From: Nocardioides zeae
GTDB taxonomy: Bacteria > Actinomycetota > Actinomycetes > Propionibacteriales > Nocardioidaceae
Direction of reading: 5' to 3'
NCBI RefSeq assembly: GCF_010686755.1
Contig: NZ_JAAGXA010000002.1
Coordinates: 297,392-361,391, forward strand
Length of the DNA stretch: 64,000 nucleotides
Shown here: in pieces, positions 51,455 through 58,808 of the stretch
How the letters are laid out: each line of letters starts with the position of its first letter
Position numbering within the stretch: the stretch's first letter is position 1
The notes under the pieces: model-generated
Databases searched by the model: none
What the model saw: the letters and a program-made list of their open reading frames with translations, nothing else
What the model was told of the DNA's origin: nothing
Translations under genes and position numbers: made by a program

Positions 51455-51903
51455 GCGACGTACCGCACGATGGACTGCACGACCGCCGCCGGCTTGGCGG
51501 CGCCCTCGAGCTCGATGGTCGTCTCGAAGAGGGCCTGGACGGCGCCCTCGAGGCGCTCGACGCGGGCCACCCGGCTGGTGGCACGGATCCGGCTACCGGC
51601 CGGGACCGGCGTGAGGAACCGGACCTTGTCGAGGCCGTAGTTGACGGCCATGGTCACGTCGTCGACGCGGTAGAGGCCGTTGATGAGCGTCGGGAGCAGC
51701 GCGAGCGTGAGCAGGCCGTGGGCGATGGTGCCGCCGAACGGACCGGTGGCGGCGCGCGCGGGGTCGACGTGGATCCACTGGTGGTCGCCCGTCGCGTCCG
51801 CGAAGGTGTCGATGCGCGCCTGGTCGACGACGACCCAGTCGGACGTCCCCAGGTCGTCGCCCTCGGCGCCGGCGAACTCGCCGAGCCCTCGATAGATCTT
51901 CAC
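51451..51903 (-). CDS. MaoC-like (R)-specific enoyl-CoA hydratase
   Basis: 150 residues forming one hot-dog domain with the hydratase-2 motif TGDHQWIHVDPARAATGPFG followed by GTIAHG, including the catalytic Asp/His pair. First gene of a minus-strand operon (MaoC, SDR, three crotonases, CoA ligase). The ATG is preceded by GAGAGGGAG. Divergent from a TetR gene across a regulon dyad. Confidence 0.92.
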   Translation of the reverse strand: MKIYRGLGEFAGAEGDDLGTSDWVVVDQARIDTFADATGDHQWIHVDPARAATGPFGGTIAHGLLTLALLPTLINGLYRVDDVTMAVNYGLDKVRFLTPVPAGSRIRATSRVARVERLEGAVQALFETTIELEGAAKPAAVVQSIVRYVA

Positions 51904-51938
51904 CGTCTGCTCCCTCTCGCGGTTGGTGCGTAATTTTT

Positions 51939-51973
51939 GAATCTAAGTTAGAGTCATTTGTGATCCAGGTCAA
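51939..51973 (-). promoter_or_regulatory. Promoter with regulon dyad between MaoC operon and TetR gene
   Basis: Dyad GAATC-TAAGTTA-GAGTC (51939-51955). On the minus strand -35 TTGACC (51973-51968), 17-bp spacer, -10 TAACTT (51950-51945) within the dyad. In the plus direction TAAGTT (51944-51949) is a possible -10 for the TetR gene, with no strong -35. One site can therefore control both directions. Confidence 0.72.
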
Positions 51974-52000
51974 CCGATCCGCCGACGAGGAGGCGAGCCC

Positions 52001-52636
52001 GTGCCGCGCACCGACCGCCGTCGTCCCCGGACCGCTCCCGCCGACGGCCCCGGAACCCGCGACCGCTTGCTCGACACCACCGCACACGTGCTGAGCACCC
52101 GCGGCTTCGCCTGCACGAGCCTCACCGAGGTGGCACGCATCGCCGGTCTCCGGCCACCGGCCGTCTACCACTACTTCGCGTCGAAGGACGACCTCGTCGC
52201 GGCGGCTCTCAGCGCCGGCCAGCAGCTGGTGCGGCAGCGGGTCGCCGCGGCCGCGGCGGCCGCCGGGCCCGACGTCCGCCGCGCCGTCGACGCCATGGTC
52301 GAGGCCCACCTGCGCGTCGAGCTCGACTCGTCGGCGTACGCGACCGCCGTGACCCGCAACGCCCGCCACGTGCCCCCGGCCATCGCCGTCCAGCTCGGGG
52401 CGGACAGTGCAGCCTTCCACGACGTGTGGCGCGAGGTGCTGCAGCGGGCGGCCAGCGAGGGCCACCTCCGCCTGGGGCTCGACGCGCGCGTCGCCCGGAT
52501 GCTCGTCGTCGGCGCGCTCAACTGGGCCGCCGAGTGGTACACCCCGCGCATCTCCGTCGACAGCGTCGTCGCCACCGCGCAGCAGCTCGTGCGCGCAGGG
52601 CTCTTCCAGCCACCGCACCCCAGCGGCCACCCGTGA
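52001..52636 (+). CDS. TetR/AcrR-family regulator, paralogue of the one at 31287
   Basis: 211 residues: basic disordered start, HTH (TSLTEVARIAGLRPPAVYHY, about 47-66), helical ligand domain with RNARHVPPAI and GALNWAAEWYTPRISVDSVV. Starts with GTG after GAGGAGGCGAG. It faces the MaoC operon over a regulon dyad, the usual position for a local autoregulated repressor, which makes it the best candidate to bind TAATC-N7-GATTA. It is followed in the same direction by a thiolase and an acyl-CoA dehydrogenase. Confidence 0.9.
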   Translation: MPRTDRRRPRTAPADGPGTRDRLLDTTAHVLSTRGFACTSLTEVARIAGLRPPAVYHYFASKDDLVAAALSAGQQLVRQRVAAAAAAAGPDVRRAVDAMVEAHLRVELDSSAYATAVTRNARHVPPAIAVQLGADSAAFHDVWREVLQRAASEGHLRLGLDARVARMLVVGALNWAAEWYTPRISVDSVVATAQQLVRAGLFQPPHPSGHP

Positions 52637-52685
52637 CCTACCCCCACCGCCATCACCATCCCCAACCCGAGCTCGAGGAGAAGAC

Positions 52686-53837
52686 ATGACCGAGGCCTAC
52701 ATCGTCGATGCCGTCAGGACGCCCGTGGGGCGTCGTGGCGGCGGCCTGAAGGACGTCCACCCGGCCGACATGGCCGCCCACGTGCTGCGCACGCTGTCCG
52801 AGCGGAGCGGTGTGGACGCTGCTCTCGTCGACGACGTCGTCCTGGGCTGCCTCGACAACATCGGCTCCCAGGCGGGCGACATCGCCCGCACCGCCGCGCT
52901 GGCGGCCGGTCTGCCCGAGTCGGTGCCCGGCGTGACCATCGACCGCCAGTGCGGCTCCGCGCAGCAGGCCGTCCACTTCGCCGCCATGGGTGTCATGAGC
53001 GGCACGCAGGACCTCGTGCTGGCCGGCGGCGTGCAGAAGATGAGCCAGTTCCCCATCCTGTCGGCCTTCGGCGCCGGCGAGCCCTACGGGTCGACGGACC
53101 CGTGGACCGGCTCCGGGGGTTGGGAGGCCCGCTACGGCACGCAGGAGATCTCCCAGTTCCGCGGCGCCGAGATGATGGCCGCCCACTGGAAGCTGACCCG
53201 CGAGGACTGCGAGGCCTGGGCGTACCAGAGCCACCAGCGGGCGATCGCCGCGATCGATGCGGGGCACTTCGAGCGCGAGATCGCGCCGTACGCCGGCGTG
53301 GCCGTCGACGAGGGCCCGCGCCGGGACACCAGCCTCGAGAAGATGGCGACGCTGCAGACCCTCGTGCCCGACGGGGTGCTCACCGCCGCGGTGGCCAGCC
53401 AGATCTCGGACGGCGCCGCCGCCCTGCTCGTCGCCTCCGAGCGCGCCGTGGCCGAGCACGGCCTCACCCCGCGCGCCCGCATCCACCACATGTCGGTGCG
53501 CGGCGACGACCCCGTGATGATGCTGTCGGCGCCGATCGCCGCGACCCAGCACGCGCTGCGCAAGGCCGGGCTCACCATCGACGACATCGACGTCGTCGAG
53601 ATCAACGAGGCCTTCGCCCCGGTCGTGCTCGCGTGGAACCAGGAGCTCAACGCCGACCCCGCGCGCGTGAACCCCAACGGCGGCGCCATCGCCCTCGGGC
53701 ACCCCATCGGCTGCACGGGGGCGCGCCTGATGACCTCGCTGCTGCACGAGCTCGAGCGCACCGGAGGGCGCTACGGCCTGCAGACCATGTGCGAGGGCGG
53801 CGGCCAGGCCAACGTCACGATCATCGAGCGGATCTGA
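52686..53837 (+). CDS. Acetyl-CoA C-acyltransferase (FadA-type thiolase)
   Basis: 383 residues: nucleophile C89 in IDRQCGSAQQAVHFAAMGVM, NEAFAPVVLAW, GHPIGCTGARLM, and ETMCEGGGQ-type end (QTMCEGGGQANV). The phrase SQAGDIARTAALAAGLPESV resembles thiolases of actinobacterial ring-degradation regulons (FadA6-like). GAGGAGAAG precedes the ATG; it is 4 nt from the acyl-CoA dehydrogenase downstream. Confidence 0.94.
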   Translation: MTEAYIVDAVRTPVGRRGGGLKDVHPADMAAHVLRTLSERSGVDAALVDDVVLGCLDNIGSQAGDIARTAALAAGLPESVPGVTIDRQCGSAQQAVHFAAMGVMSGTQDLVLAGGVQKMSQFPILSAFGAGEPYGSTDPWTGSGGWEARYGTQEISQFRGAEMMAAHWKLTREDCEAWAYQSHQRAIAAIDAGHFEREIAPYAGVAVDEGPRRDTSLEKMATLQTLVPDGVLTAAVASQISDGAAALLVASERAVAEHGLTPRARIHHMSVRGDDPVMMLSAPIAATQHALRKAGLTIDDIDVVEINEAFAPVVLAWNQELNADPARVNPNGGAIALGHPIGCTGARLMTSLLHELERTGGRYGLQTMCEGGGQANVTIIERI

Positions 53838-53841
53838 GCCG

Positions 53842-54993
53842 ATGGAACGCCACCTCTATGACGCCGACCACGAGGCCTACCGCAGCACCGTGCGGGAGTT
53901 CCTCGCCCGCGAGGTCGTGCCGCACAAGGACCGGTGGGACGACGAGGGCTGGATCCCCCGGGAGGTCTACGCGAAGGCCGCCCAGGCCGGTCTCTACGGC
54001 ATCCAGATCCCCGAGGAGCACGGCGGGGCGGGTGTGACGGACTACCGCTACCGCATGGTCGTCTGCGAGGAGGTCGCCCGCGTCAACGCCCTCTCGTTCG
54101 GGCTCACCGTCGCCCTCCAGGACGACCTGTTCCTCGCCTACGCCCTGGCGCGCACCGACGACGAGCAGAAGAAGCGGTGGCTCCCGGGCGTCGCGTCCGG
54201 CGAGTTCATCGGCGCGTTGGCCATGACGGAACCCGGCACGGGCAGCGACCTGCAGGGCATCCGCACGAGCGCGGTGCGCGACGGCGACCACTACGTCGTG
54301 AACGGGCAGAAGACGTTCATCTCCAGCGGCATCATGGCCGACCTGGTGGTGCTGGCGGTGCGCACCGACCCCGACGCCGGGTCGCGGGGCTTCAGCCTGC
54401 TCATGGTCGAGGCCGGCACCCCGGGATTCGAGCGCGGTCGCAAGCTGGACAAGATCGGCCTCCCGTCGCAGGACACCGCCGAGCTGTTCTTCAGCGACGC
54501 GCGCGTGCCGGTCGCCAACCTCCTGGGAGAGGAGGGCAAGGGACTGCAGTACCTGATGAGCCACCTGCCCCGCGAGCGGCTCGGGGTCGCCGCCAAGGCC
54601 ATCGCGACCTCCCGGGCCATCCTCGACCTGACGATCGACTACTGCCAGGACCGGACGGCCTTCGACCGACGCCTCGTCGACTTCCAGGCGACCCGCTTCG
54701 AGCTCGCCGAGCTCGAGACGGAGGTCGACATCGCGACGGCCTACGTCGACCAGTCGGTGCTGGCCTACAACGCGGGCGAGCTGACTCCCGTCGAGGCGGC
54801 GAAGGGCAAGTGGTACGTCAGCGAGCTGCAGAAGCGGGTCGTCGACCGGTGCCTGCAGCTGCACGGCGGCTACGGGTTCATGCGGGAGTACGCCGTCGGC
54901 AAGGCCTACGTCGACACCCGCATCCAGACGATCTACGGCGGCACGACGGAGATCATGAAGGAGATCATCGGCCGCGACATCGCGAGCCGCTGA
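53842..54993 (+). CDS. Acyl-CoA dehydrogenase, LCAD/IVD-like catalytic layout
   Basis: 383 residues: ALAMTEPGTGSDLQGIRTSA, GQKTFISSGIMADL, and IQTIYGGTTEIMKEIIGRDI. The Y-E-G-T glutamate is Gly, and E245 in HLPRERLGVAAKAIA stands at the position of the LCAD/IVD base. That subgroup prefers long or branched acyl-CoAs. Starts 4 nt after the thiolase stop. Confidence 0.93.
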   Translation: MERHLYDADHEAYRSTVREFLAREVVPHKDRWDDEGWIPREVYAKAAQAGLYGIQIPEEHGGAGVTDYRYRMVVCEEVARVNALSFGLTVALQDDLFLAYALARTDDEQKKRWLPGVASGEFIGALAMTEPGTGSDLQGIRTSAVRDGDHYVVNGQKTFISSGIMADLVVLAVRTDPDAGSRGFSLLMVEAGTPGFERGRKLDKIGLPSQDTAELFFSDARVPVANLLGEEGKGLQYLMSHLPRERLGVAAKAIATSRAILDLTIDYCQDRTAFDRRLVDFQATRFELAELETEVDIATAYVDQSVLAYNAGELTPVEAAKGKWYVSELQKRVVDRCLQLHGGYGFMREYAVGKAYVDTRIQTIYGGTTEIMKEIIGRDIASR

Positions 54994-55019
54994 GCCCGCG
55001 GCGTCCGGCGCGGACGTCG

Positions 55020-55062
55020 TTGACGCCTCTCACCCGGGTCCCTAGCCTGTGACGGCCGTCAC
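55020..55062 (+). promoter_or_regulatory. Near-consensus promoter with overlapping palindromic operator before a TetR gene
   Basis: -35 TTGACG (55020-55025), 17-bp spacer, -10 TAGCCT (55043-55048), immediately followed by a perfect 14-bp palindrome GTGACGGCCGTCAC (55049-55062) covering the expected start site. Typical for an autorepressed TetR gene, and unrelated in sequence to the TAATC-N7-GATTA dyads. Confidence 0.75.
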
Positions 55063-55129
55063 GAGCGCTGGGCCCGGGTCGAGGGCCCGCGGCGCCGACC
55101 GACAGCCACGATCCCCTCGAGGAGGCCCC

Positions 55130-55816
55130 GTGACCCGCACCGCCCCCCGACCCCGGCTCCAGGTCGCCGGGAACCACGCGGCCACGCCGCTCCCGCCAGG
55201 ACGGCCCATCTCGCCCTCGACCCGCCGCTCCCTCCTGATGGCCGGTGTCGAGGACCTCCTGGAGACGACGGTCGTGGAGCGGCTCAGCCCCGGCCAGGTC
55301 GCCCGGCACGTCGGTCTCGCGGAGGCGGACTTCACCCGCGCCTTCTCCTCGGTCGAGGAGGTCGTCGGCCTCCTGCTGACCGCTCGCTACGAGCAGCAGG
55401 TCGCCGGCGCCGACGAGGTGCTCAGTCGCAACGGCGACCCTCGCGGCGCCATGTCGGCGGCGCTCGCGACGGCGTTCCACATGTGGCGCGAGCACCGCGC
55501 CCTGTTCCTCGCCGTGCTCGACAACCGCTGCACACCGACGATCGCCGCCGCGTGGGAGCACTGGCTGAACGGGTGCTCGGCCTACCTCGCCGACTACATC
55601 CGGTCGGTGCGTGGGGCCGGCGAAGCCCTCGACGGGCCCGCGCTGCCGACGGCGGACGACCTGGCCGAGTCACTGGTGGACCTCGGCGCCTCCGCCCTCG
55701 AGCACCACCTCCGCCGGGGCGGGGACGAGGAGGACGCCGTGCGGGTGCACACGACGATGACCCACATCTGGGCGGCGAGCATCTTCGGCACGGAGGCGTC
55801 GGCCGACGACGCCTGA
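55130..55816 (+). CDS. TetR/AcrR-family regulator
   Basis: 228 residues from a GTG with GAGGAGG 4 nt upstream. A basic/proline-rich N-terminus (about 1-30) leads to a TetR N-domain (STRRSLLMAGVEDLLETTVV, then the HTH LSPGQVARHVGLAEADFTRA), followed by a helical ligand domain. HTH is divergent from the two paralogous TetRs, and its promoter holds a different palindrome, so it belongs to another regulatory circuit. Convergent with an SDR gene. Confidence 0.8.
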   Translation: MTRTAPRPRLQVAGNHAATPLPPGRPISPSTRRSLLMAGVEDLLETTVVERLSPGQVARHVGLAEADFTRAFSSVEEVVGLLLTARYEQQVAGADEVLSRNGDPRGAMSAALATAFHMWREHRALFLAVLDNRCTPTIAAAWEHWLNGCSAYLADYIRSVRGAGEALDGPALPTADDLAESLVDLGASALEHHLRRGGDEEDAVRVHTTMTHIWAASIFGTEASADDA

Positions 55817-55826
55817 GGCGGCGGCC

Positions 55827-55855
55827 GGGAGGGGCAGCCGGTGACCGCCCCTCCC
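55827..55855. terminator. Bidirectional hairpin terminator
   Basis: Stem GGGAGGGGC/GCCCCTCCC (9 bp) with an 11-nt loop, between the convergent TetR and SDR genes. Confidence 0.65.
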
Positions 55856-55862
55856 CCCGCGC

Positions 55863-56726
55863 TCACCCCACCGGGTTGCTGGCCTCCACGACCTCGCCGA
55901 GGCCGGCGATCTCCGCCCACCGGTCGGCCACCTCGTCGACCGAGGGAGGAGCGGCGAACGTGACGCCCTCGTTCTGGAAGAGCGCGACCCGGTAGGTAGC
56001 GCCACCACCGACCACGAAGGTCGCCCCGGTCTCCTGGCACTCCTCGGAGAGCAGGTGGACGACCACGGGCGCGACGTAGGCGGGCGACAGTCGCTCGAGG
56101 AGCTCCGGGGGCGCCACGTCCTCGGTCATCCGGGTGCGCGCCATCGGGGCGATCGAGTTGACCCGGATGCCCTTGCGCGCACCCTCGATCCCGAGCGTCG
56201 CGGCGAGGCCGATCATCCCGGCCTTGGCGGCGCCGTAGTTGGCCTGCCCGAAGTTGCCGAAGAGGCCGCTCGTCGATGCCGCCATCACGACGCGACCGAA
56301 GCCGGCCTCGACGAAGTGCGGCCACGCCGCACGGGTGAGGTTGAAAGCGCCACCCAGGTGCACCTGCTGCACCGCGGTCCACTCGTCCACGCCCATCTTG
56401 GCGAACGACGCGTCCCGCAGGATCCCGGCGTTGTTGACGACGCCGTGCACCGCGCCGAAGGCCTCGACCGCGGTCGCCACGATCGCCGCCGCACCCTCCG
56501 GGGTCGCCACCGAGTCGTAGCTCGCGACGGCCTCGCCGCCCGCTGCCACGACCTCCGCCACGACCTCGTCGGCCATGGCGGACCCCGAGCCCGAGCCGTC
56601 GCGGGCCCCGCCCAGGTCGTTCACCACCACGCGTGCGCCGGCGCCGGCCAGGGCCAGCGCGTAGGAACGCCCCAGCCCACCTCCCGCTCCGCTGACGACC
56701 ACGACCCGTCCGTCCACTCCTGGCAT
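55863..56726 (-). CDS. SDR of the 17-beta-HSD4/MFE-2 dehydrogenase type
   Basis: 287 residues. SGAGGGLGRSYALALAGAGA, then ARVVVNDLGGARDGSGSGSA, the insertion characteristic of the multifunctional enzyme type 2 hydroxyacyl-CoA dehydrogenase; NNAGILRDASFAKM; catalytic YGAAKAG. Oxidises (R)-3-hydroxyacyl-CoA. The ATG 56726 is used; it lies 61 nt after the two-hot-dog hydratase gene. Confidence 0.9.
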   Translation of the reverse strand: MPGVDGRVVVVSGAGGGLGRSYALALAGAGARVVVNDLGGARDGSGSGSAMADEVVAEVVAAGGEAVASYDSVATPEGAAAIVATAVEAFGAVHGVVNNAGILRDASFAKMGVDEWTAVQQVHLGGAFNLTRAAWPHFVEAGFGRVVMAASTSGLFGNFGQANYGAAKAGMIGLAATLGIEGARKGIRVNSIAPMARTRMTEDVAPPELLERLSPAYVAPVVVHLLSEECQETGATFVVGGGATYRVALFQNEGVTFAAPPSVDEVADRWAEIAGLGEVVEASNPVG

Positions 56727-56787
56727 GCCACTTCCTTCGCTACTGGGGATCGCGCGGTCGGCGCAGGGCCCGGGGCTCGCCCCCGGG

Positions 56788-57831
56788 TCACCCGCGGTCG
56801 AGCCGCAGCTCGCCGCCGCTGGTCGGCGGCGAGACGTGGAGGGCGCTGAAGCGCCAGTCGAGGACCGGCCGCGGCTCCGGCTCGGCGTGGGCACGCACCC
56901 GGACCCGGAGGTCGAGCACCGCGCCTCCCGTGCGCGAGGGGCGGATCCGCTCGACCAGGACCTCGCTGTCGAGGACGTCCTCCTCGTGGACCGGCCCTAC
57001 GTGGTCGCAACCCGCCCACCCGAGCACCGTCACGAGGCCGGGGAGGGCGCGTGCCGCTTGAGCCGACGCCAGGGCGATGGTGTGTCCGCCGTAGACGAGT
57101 CGCCGCCCGCCCGCGGCCCGCTCGTCGTGGTGCACGCGGGCGACGTTGAGGGTGAGCCGGGCGAGCTCGGGGGCCCCGGTCACGACGTCCCCACCGAGGG
57201 GTACGACGACGTCCCCGGCCCGCACCACGGCACCGTCGCCCCGCGGGGGACGCGTGCGGGCCCAGGCTCCCAGGTCCCACCCGGCGACCGACGCCTCCAG
57301 GTCGTCCTCCCCGAGGGGCTCCGCCCCGACCGCGTCGAGGTCGTCGGCGCGGCCCGTGGCCGCTGTGCCTCGCAGCGGGAGCATCGCGCAGCGGTAGAAG
57401 TCGAGGACAGCGCGGCCCTCCTGGTCGCGGGTCGTCATCCGCAGCGCGGCGAGCCCCGTGGGCGGACGGCCCGCGCGCCGGGTGTTCTCGCGCAGGGCGA
57501 CGACGCGCGTCACCGTGCGCAGCGTGTCGCCGATGGCCGGCTGGCGCAGCAGCGCGAGCCGCCGGTAGAAGAGGTTGGCCCGCACGTGGTGCGTGGCGAC
57601 CGTGGACTGGCCGATCGCCACGTTCCACACGAGCGCCGGGTGTGCCACCGGTGCGCCGGCCACCCGGGTGGCGAGGTCGTCGTCGAGCGGGAGCACCAAC
57701 CGGTCGCCCACCAGCGCCTGGTGGGTCGCCGCGCGTCCCGCGGTCAGCGTGCAACCGGGAGCCGACGTGAACTCCTGGCCCACCTCGAGCTCGTCGAACC
57801 AGGGCCCCTCGACGACGTGGCGCGCCGTCAT
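56788..57831 (-). CDS. Double hot-dog MaoC-type dehydratase, mesaconyl-CoA hydratase-like
   Basis: 347 residues, close to the size of mesaconyl-C1-CoA hydratase (Mch). N-terminal hot-dog domain starts GPWFDELEVGQEFTSAPGCT; a second domain (about 200-347) has NVARVHHDERAAGGRRLVYG and GHTIALASAQAARALPGL, with the H-x-D and G-x-x-[LIVA]-x-x-x motifs of MaoC enzymes. ATG overlaps the stop of a CitE-like lyase (ATGA), the same pairing seen for (methyl)malyl-CoA metabolism. Confidence 0.82.
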   Translation of the reverse strand: MTARHVVEGPWFDELEVGQEFTSAPGCTLTAGRAATHQALVGDRLVLPLDDDLATRVAGAPVAHPALVWNVAIGQSTVATHHVRANLFYRRLALLRQPAIGDTLRTVTRVVALRENTRRAGRPPTGLAALRMTTRDQEGRAVLDFYRCAMLPLRGTAATGRADDLDAVGAEPLGEDDLEASVAGWDLGAWARTRPPRGDGAVVRAGDVVVPLGGDVVTGAPELARLTLNVARVHHDERAAGGRRLVYGGHTIALASAQAARALPGLVTVLGWAGCDHVGPVHEEDVLDSEVLVERIRPSRTGGAVLDLRVRVRAHAEPEPRPVLDWRFSALHVSPPTSGGELRLDRG

Positions 57832-58754
57832 CGGACGTCCTCGCCGGCCCGCCGGAGCACGCGCCGCGCATCGACCGCCATCGCTGCGTCGAGGAGCCGG
57901 CCGTCGAGCTGCACGGCTCCGCTCCCCTCGTCGGCTGCGGCCGCGAGGGTGTCGAGCACCCGCCGGGCGTGCTGCACGGCTGCGGCGGACGGCGCGAGGG
58001 CCGTCCGTGCCGTCCCCACCTGACGGGGGTGGATCACCCACTTCGCGTCGAACCCGCGGGCCGCCGCGCCCCGCGCCGCCTCGCCGAACGCGGCGTCGTC
58101 CGCCACCGAGAGCCACGGGCCGTCGACGGCGTCGAGGCCCGCGGCCCGCGCGGCCCACAGCACCCGCTCCGCCGCCACCGTCCACCCGCCCGCGGACCAG
58201 CCCTCGCCGCGACCGAGCGAGCCGGCCAGGTCGGCGTAGCCGATGACGACGGCGACCACGCGCCGTACGTCCGCCACGATCTCGTCCACGCGGTGGAGGC
58301 CGGCGGCGGTCTCGACCAGCGCCTGGACACCGAGCGGAGGGGCTCCGCCACCGCGCTCGGCCTCGAGCGCGTCGAGCACCCGCTCCACCGCCGCGAGGTC
58401 CGCGCGGGACTCGGTCTTGGGCAGCACGACCGTGAGCGGTGCGGCGCCGGGCCGGGTGCGGTGACAGCGGTCCGCCAGGGCCACCGCAGCCTCGAGGTCA
58501 CGCACGAACCAGGGTGTGTCGATGCCGTTGACCCGGACGGCGATCCGCACCGCCGGCCCGCCTGCCAGGTCGATGTCCCCCAGCGCGGCCCGCGCGGCCA
58601 CCTTGTCGTCGACGGCCACGGCGTCCTCGAGGTCGACCACGACCTCGTCCGCACCGGCCGCGAGGGCCTTCTCCACGACGCGCGGCCGGACGGCCGGCAC
58701 GCAGAGCGCCACCCGGCGGGGCGGGGTGAGGACCGGGGACGAGACAGGGACCAT
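57828..58754 (-). CDS. HpcH/HpaI-CitE family CoA-ester lyase ((methyl)malyl- or citramalyl-CoA lyase-like)
   Basis: 308 residues: RRVALCVPAVRPRVVEKALA, VVVDLEDAVAVDDKVAAR (metal-site acidic residues), VRVNGIDTPWFVRDLEAAVA, PKTESRADLAAV, and KWVIHPRQVG. Cleaves a 3-hydroxydiacyl-CoA to acetyl- or propionyl-CoA plus glyoxylate or pyruvate. No Shine-Dalgarno sequence precedes the ATG; its -10 box ends 6 nt before the start codon, so the mRNA is probably leaderless. Confidence 0.88.
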   Translation of the reverse strand: MVPVSSPVLTPPRRVALCVPAVRPRVVEKALAAGADEVVVDLEDAVAVDDKVAARAALGDIDLAGGPAVRIAVRVNGIDTPWFVRDLEAAVALADRCHRTRPGAAPLTVVLPKTESRADLAAVERVLDALEAERGGGAPPLGVQALVETAAGLHRVDEIVADVRRVVAVVIGYADLAGSLGRGEGWSAGGWTVAAERVLWAARAAGLDAVDGPWLSVADDAAFGEAARGAAARGFDAKWVIHPRQVGTARTALAPSAAAVQHARRVLDTLAAAADEGSGAVQLDGRLLDAAMAVDARRVLRRAGEDVR

Positions 58755-58790
58755 GAATCTAATCTACGTTAAACTAGAACGGTCGATCAA
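58755..58790 (-). promoter_or_regulatory. Leaderless promoter and regulon dyad between lyase and acyl-CoA dehydrogenase
   Basis: Minus strand: -35 TTGATC (58790-58785), 18-bp spacer, -10 TAGATT (58766-58761), with the start site expected at 58754, the A of the ATG. Dyad copies overlap it: TAATC-TACGTTA-AACTA (58760-58776) and GAATC-TAATCTA-CGTTA (58755-58771). In the plus direction TAAACT (58770-58775) may be a -10 for the dehydrogenase. Confidence 0.68.
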
Positions 58791-58808
58791 CGGGTTGAGG
58801 AGGAAACG

